From Elioraea rosea (GTDB lineage: Bacteria; Pseudomonadota; Alphaproteobacteria; Acetobacterales; Acetobacteraceae): 64,000 bases of DNA. The notes under the pieces are model-generated. The model was not told the DNA's origin and searched no databases. It saw nothing but the letters and a program-made list of their open reading frames with translations. Positions 61,285 to 64,000 of the stretch are shown in pieces; the stretch's first letter is position 1; every line of letters begins with the position of its first letter. A program made the position numbers and the translations under genes. Where the stretch lies: assembly GCF_007644105.1 (NCBI RefSeq), contig NZ_VFAC01000002.1, positions 186,001 to 250,000 on the forward strand, in the 5' to 3' direction.

Positions 61285-64000
61285 ATGAGCGATGCGAAGC
61301 GGATGACGGGCAGGCGCAAGCCGGCCAGCCCAGGCCGGGATGGCACGGCCAGCCGGAGCGGAAATGGAGCGGCGAGCCGCGCGCCGATGATCTACTACGC
61401 TTCGCCGCTTCTGCTCGGGGCAGGCGAGGCGGCGGGCCAGCACATTGCCCGGATCGCCCGAATGGGGTTCGACACGCTCCTGATCGCCCCACCCTGCCAG
61501 CCCGGACGGTCAGGCTCGCCGTTCGAGCTCGCCGATCCCGATCAGCTTCACGCCGTGCTCGGCGGCGGCGACACCACCTCCTACCTTCGCGCGCTCAGCG
61601 CCAGTTTGGCCGGGCACGGCATGAGGCTGATGATCGATTTCGCTGTCGATCGCCTCGCCGCCGATTCCCCTCTCGTCGCGTCCTCGCCCGATCTGTTCGA
61701 GCCCGAACCTGGCCGCCCCGAGGCGCCGCTCGATCCCCGCAAGCCGCTCCGCCCGGGCGACGCGGCGCTGAGCCGGACCGATGATGGCGACCGGGCGGCG
61801 CGTGTCGCCGCGCTGTTCGGAGCGCTGCTTCGCGACTGGGTCGAAGCCGGCGTCGGCGGTGTCCGCGCGCTGCGGCCAGGCCATGCCCCGGCATCCGTCT
61901 GGCGGCGGGTCCTGGCTGAGGCGCGCGGGGCGCGGAGCGACCTCCTCGCCCTGGCGTGGACGCCCGGGTTGCCGGCCGAGGCCGTGGCCGGACTGGCGGA
62001 CGCGGGCTTCACCCATAGTGTCGCGAGCACGCCGTGGTGGGATGGGCGGGCGGCATGGCTCGGTCGCGAGTACGAAGACCGGCGCCTGGGCCTTCCCGCG
62101 ATCGGCCTCGTCGAGGACCCTGCGGGGCCCCGGGTTGCGCGTGACGACCAGGACGAGACCGCGCGGCGCGCAGCCTGCGAACGCGCGCTCGCCGTGGCGG
62201 TCACGACCGGCGCCGGAATGTTCGTTCCGATGGGGTTCGAGCACGCGGCCACCCGCCCGCTCGACATGACGTCCGACCGGCCGGGCGACTGGGCCTGGGA
62301 GGATGGTCGGGGAGACCACTCCCTGCACCAATCGATCGCTCGGGCGATCGAGCTTGCGAGCGGCCTCGCCCCGCTCTCGACGGCCGGGCAACTCGTTCCC
62401 CTCTCAGGACCAGGCGAGCCGGTCGCCATCTTTGCGCGCGCCTCGGGCGGCGATCTCCGTCGGGCCGAGGAAGTGGCGGTGGTGTTCGCGAACGCATCCA
62501 TGCACCAGGCAACGACGATCCTTCCCGACGCCGCGCTCTCGGGCCTGGATGGTCGGTTCCCATCGCTGCGCGCGCTGTTCCCTGAGGAGAGCGGGGAGAC
62601 GCTCACGCCCGGCAGCCCGATCAGGCTTGCCGCCGGGGAGGTTCGCGTCTTCGCAGGCAAGGCTGCCGGGGTGCGGACGCGGCCAACGAAGCCGCTCGAC
62701 AAGGCGGCGGCGCGGGCGATGCCGAGGATCGCGATCGAGCGCGTCGCCCCGACGGCCGATGACGGCCGCTTCCCCGTCAAGCGCATCGCCGGCGAGAGCG
62801 TCGCCGTCTCGGCCGACATCTACGCCGATGGGCACGACATGCTCGCTGCCGTGGTGCTGTGGCGCGCGGCGGGCGAGGAGCGCTGGCACGAGGCGCCGAT
62901 GCAGCGCGGGCAGAACGACCGCTGGTCGGGCCTGCTGCCGCTCACCTACCTCGGCCTGCACGAGGTTGCCATCGAGGCATGGCGGGACCTGTTCGCGAGC
63001 TGGCGTGACGAGATCGAGAAGAAGCACGCAGCCGACGTTCCGATCGCGCTCGAGCTCCGCGAGGGCATTGCGCTCATCGAGCAGGCCGCAGCACGAGCGA
63101 CGGGGGAGGACAAGGCCGCTCTTGCTGCCCTTCTCTCCCGCGTCGGCAAGGCGGGCGAGGGTACCGCGCTGCACGAGCTCCTCTCCGATGACACCGCGCG
63201 GCTGATGCGTCGCTGGGCCGAACGCACCCAGGCGGTGCGGACGGAGAAGACCTACCCGGTGATGGCAGACCGGCGGGCCGCGGGGTTCTCCTCGTGGTAC
63301 GAGATGTTCCCTCGATCCGCAGCGGACGACGCCTCCCGCCATGGCACGTTCGACGACGTGATCCGTCACCTGCCACGCATTCGCGGCATGGGCTTCGACG
63401 TGCTGTACTTCACGCCGATCCACCCGATCGGGCTGAAGAACCGGAAGGGGCGGAACAACACGCTCAAGGCAGGCCCGGGAGACCCCGGCAGCCCCTATGC
63501 GATCGGCGCGGCAGAGGGCGGGCATGACGCGCTGCACCCGGAGCTCGGCGATGCCGCGGCCTTCCGCCGCCTGGTGGACGCCGCGGAACGGCATGGCCTC
63601 GAACTCGCGCTCGACTTCGCGATCCAGTGCAGCCCCGATCACCCCTGGCTCGAGCAGCATCCGGGCTGGTTCGCCTGGCGCCCGGACGGCAGCCTGAGAT
63701 ACGCCGAGAACCCGCCGAAGAAGTACGAGGACATCGTCAACGTCGACTTCTATGCCGACGAGGCTGTGCCCTCGCTCTGGATCGCGCTGCGCGACGTGAT
63801 CCTTCACTGGATCGAGGCGGGCGTGAAGACGTTCCGGGTGGACAACCCCCACACCAAGCCACTGCCGTTCTGGGAGTGGATGATCGCCGACGTGCAGGCG
63901 CGGCACCCCGACGCGATCTTCCTCTCCGAGGCGTTCACGCGGCCGAAGATGATGAAGCGGCTCGCCAAGCTCGGCTTCACGCAGTCCTACACCTACTTCA
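61285..64000 (+). CDS. glgE: Alpha-1,4-glucan:maltose-1-phosphate maltosyltransferase, long form (3' end outside window)
   Basis: 905 codons without a stop; the frame leaves the window at SYTYF. The start ATG follows GAGG. Residues 35 to about 400 form an amylase-like N-terminal region (IYYASPLLLGAGEAAGQH, WVEAGVGGVRALRPGHAP) that seems catalytically decayed. The GlgE part starts near residue 490 with RIAIERVAPTADDGRFPVKR. Catalytic residues: nucleophile D853 in VDNPHTKP and acid E882 in FLSEAFTRP, 29 apart as in Streptomyces GlgE (D394, E423). It transfers maltose from maltose-1-phosphate to growing glucan, downstream of trehalose. Confidence 0.93.
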   Translation, partial: MSDAKRMTGRRKPASPGRDGTASRSGNGAASRAPMIYYASPLLLGAGEAAGQHIARIARMGFDTLLIAPPCQPGRSGSPFELADPDQLHAVLGGGDTTSYLRALSASLAGHGMRLMIDFAVDRLAADSPLVASSPDLFEPEPGRPEAPLDPRKPLRPGDAALSRTDDGDRAARVAALFGALLRDWVEAGVGGVRALRPGHAPASVWRRVLAEARGARSDLLALAWTPGLPAEAVAGLADAGFTHSVASTPWWDGRAAWLGREYEDRRLGLPAIGLVEDPAGPRVARDDQDETARRAACERALAVAVTTGAGMFVPMGFEHAATRPLDMTSDRPGDWAWEDGRGDHSLHQSIARAIELASGLAPLSTAGQLVPLSGPGEPVAIFARASGGDLRRAEEVAVVFANASMHQATTILPDAALSGLDGRFPSLRALFPEESGETLTPGSPIRLAAGEVRVFAGKAAGVRTRPTKPLDKAAARAMPRIAIERVAPTADDGRFPVKRIAGESVAVSADIYADGHDMLAAVVLWRAAGEERWHEAPMQRGQNDRWSGLLPLTYLGLHEVAIEAWRDLFASWRDEIEKKHAADVPIALELREGIALIEQAAARATGEDKAALAALLSRVGKAGEGTALHELLSDDTARLMRRWAERTQAVRTEKTYPVMADRRAAGFSSWYEMFPRSAADDASRHGTFDDVIRHLPRIRGMGFDVLYFTPIHPIGLKNRKGRNNTLKAGPGDPGSPYAIGAAEGGHDALHPELGDAAAFRRLVDAAERHGLELALDFAIQCSPDHPWLEQHPGWFAWRPDGSLRYAENPPKKYEDIVNVDFYADEAVPSLWIALRDVILHWIEAGVKTFRVDNPHTKPLPFWEWMIADVQARHPDAIFLSEAFTRPKMMKRLAKLGFTQSYTYF

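Overview
The window comes from the chromosome of a high-GC, motile alphaproteobacterium that can probably respire nitrate. The alphaproteobacterial flags are FliX, a cysteine-poor DksA, UPF0262, DUF3750 and TAXI-type TRAP genes. A Rhodospirillales/Acetobacteraceae-like host is my best guess, but it is an inference from gene content; no marker in the window proves it. Coding density is high, most gene pairs overlap by 1-4 bases, and the GC content produces very long false reading frames on opposite strands.

Layout. (1) 1-4.7 kb looks like an accessory segment: an ECF41 sigma factor with its carboxymuconolactone-decarboxylase and NmrA-type partner genes and a matching ECF41 promoter, a LysR regulator with a dyad, and an acetyltransferase pseudogene. 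It ends at the 3' end of a tRNA-Arg(CCG) gene, next to short direct repeats like an old integration site. (2) 4.8-8.0 kb: dksA, then flagellar genes fliX and, divergently, flgI-flgJ-flgN-like behind an excellent sigma-54 promoter. (3) 8.0-9.1 kb: two adjacent homologous half-permeases. (4) 9.1-13.2 kb: a tightly overlapping five-gene cluster (RibD-type reductase, zinc-type dehydrogenase, degenerate pterin-synthase-like protein, glycosyltransferase, methyltransferase). It looks like a dedicated small-molecule pathway of unknown product and is the best candidate here for an undescribed system. (5) 13.2-15.2 kb: four-carbon sugar-acid genes otnK-otnC. (6) 15.2-20.1 kb: a histone-H1-like protein with an elaborate leader, ilvE, and prpD-prpC, where PrpD carries an H1-like basic tail. 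(7) 20.3-24.8 kb: a hydantoin/allantoin-type set (cyclic amidohydrolase, two tandem N-carbamoyl-D-amino-acid amidohydrolases, a racemase and a TPR protein). (8) 24.9-27 kb: DUF983, UPF0262 and mtnA. (9) 27-33.2 kb: a TAXI-TRAP transporter and a complete polar amino-acid ABC transporter. (10) 33.3-41.4 kb: M15-like peptidase, ModE-like HTH protein, rhodanese, cysteine synthase, an SDR, a PotBC-type ABC operon without an ATPase gene plus a class IV aminotransferase, and DUF2272. (11) 41.4-54.1 kb: a narR-like regulator divergent from a fused narK and narGHJI. The operon seems to run on through a parvulin isomerase and a carbonic anhydrase. mtgA follows. (12) 54.2-64 kb: two SDRs, DUF3750, a hybrid sensor kinase, an extensin-like protein, and the start of a long glgE that runs off the window.

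How it fits together. The nitrate block is a self-contained respiratory module: sensor regulator, FNR-type boxes, nitrate/nitrite transport, the membrane reductase and its chaperone. The hydantoin block, the Otn pair, the propionate genes and the three transporters point to a scavenging lifestyle on amino acids and organic acids. The most notable regulatory details are the ECF41 promoter, the sigma-54 flagellar promoter, the FNR-like boxes and the hairpin that would hide the ribosome binding site of the H1-like gene.
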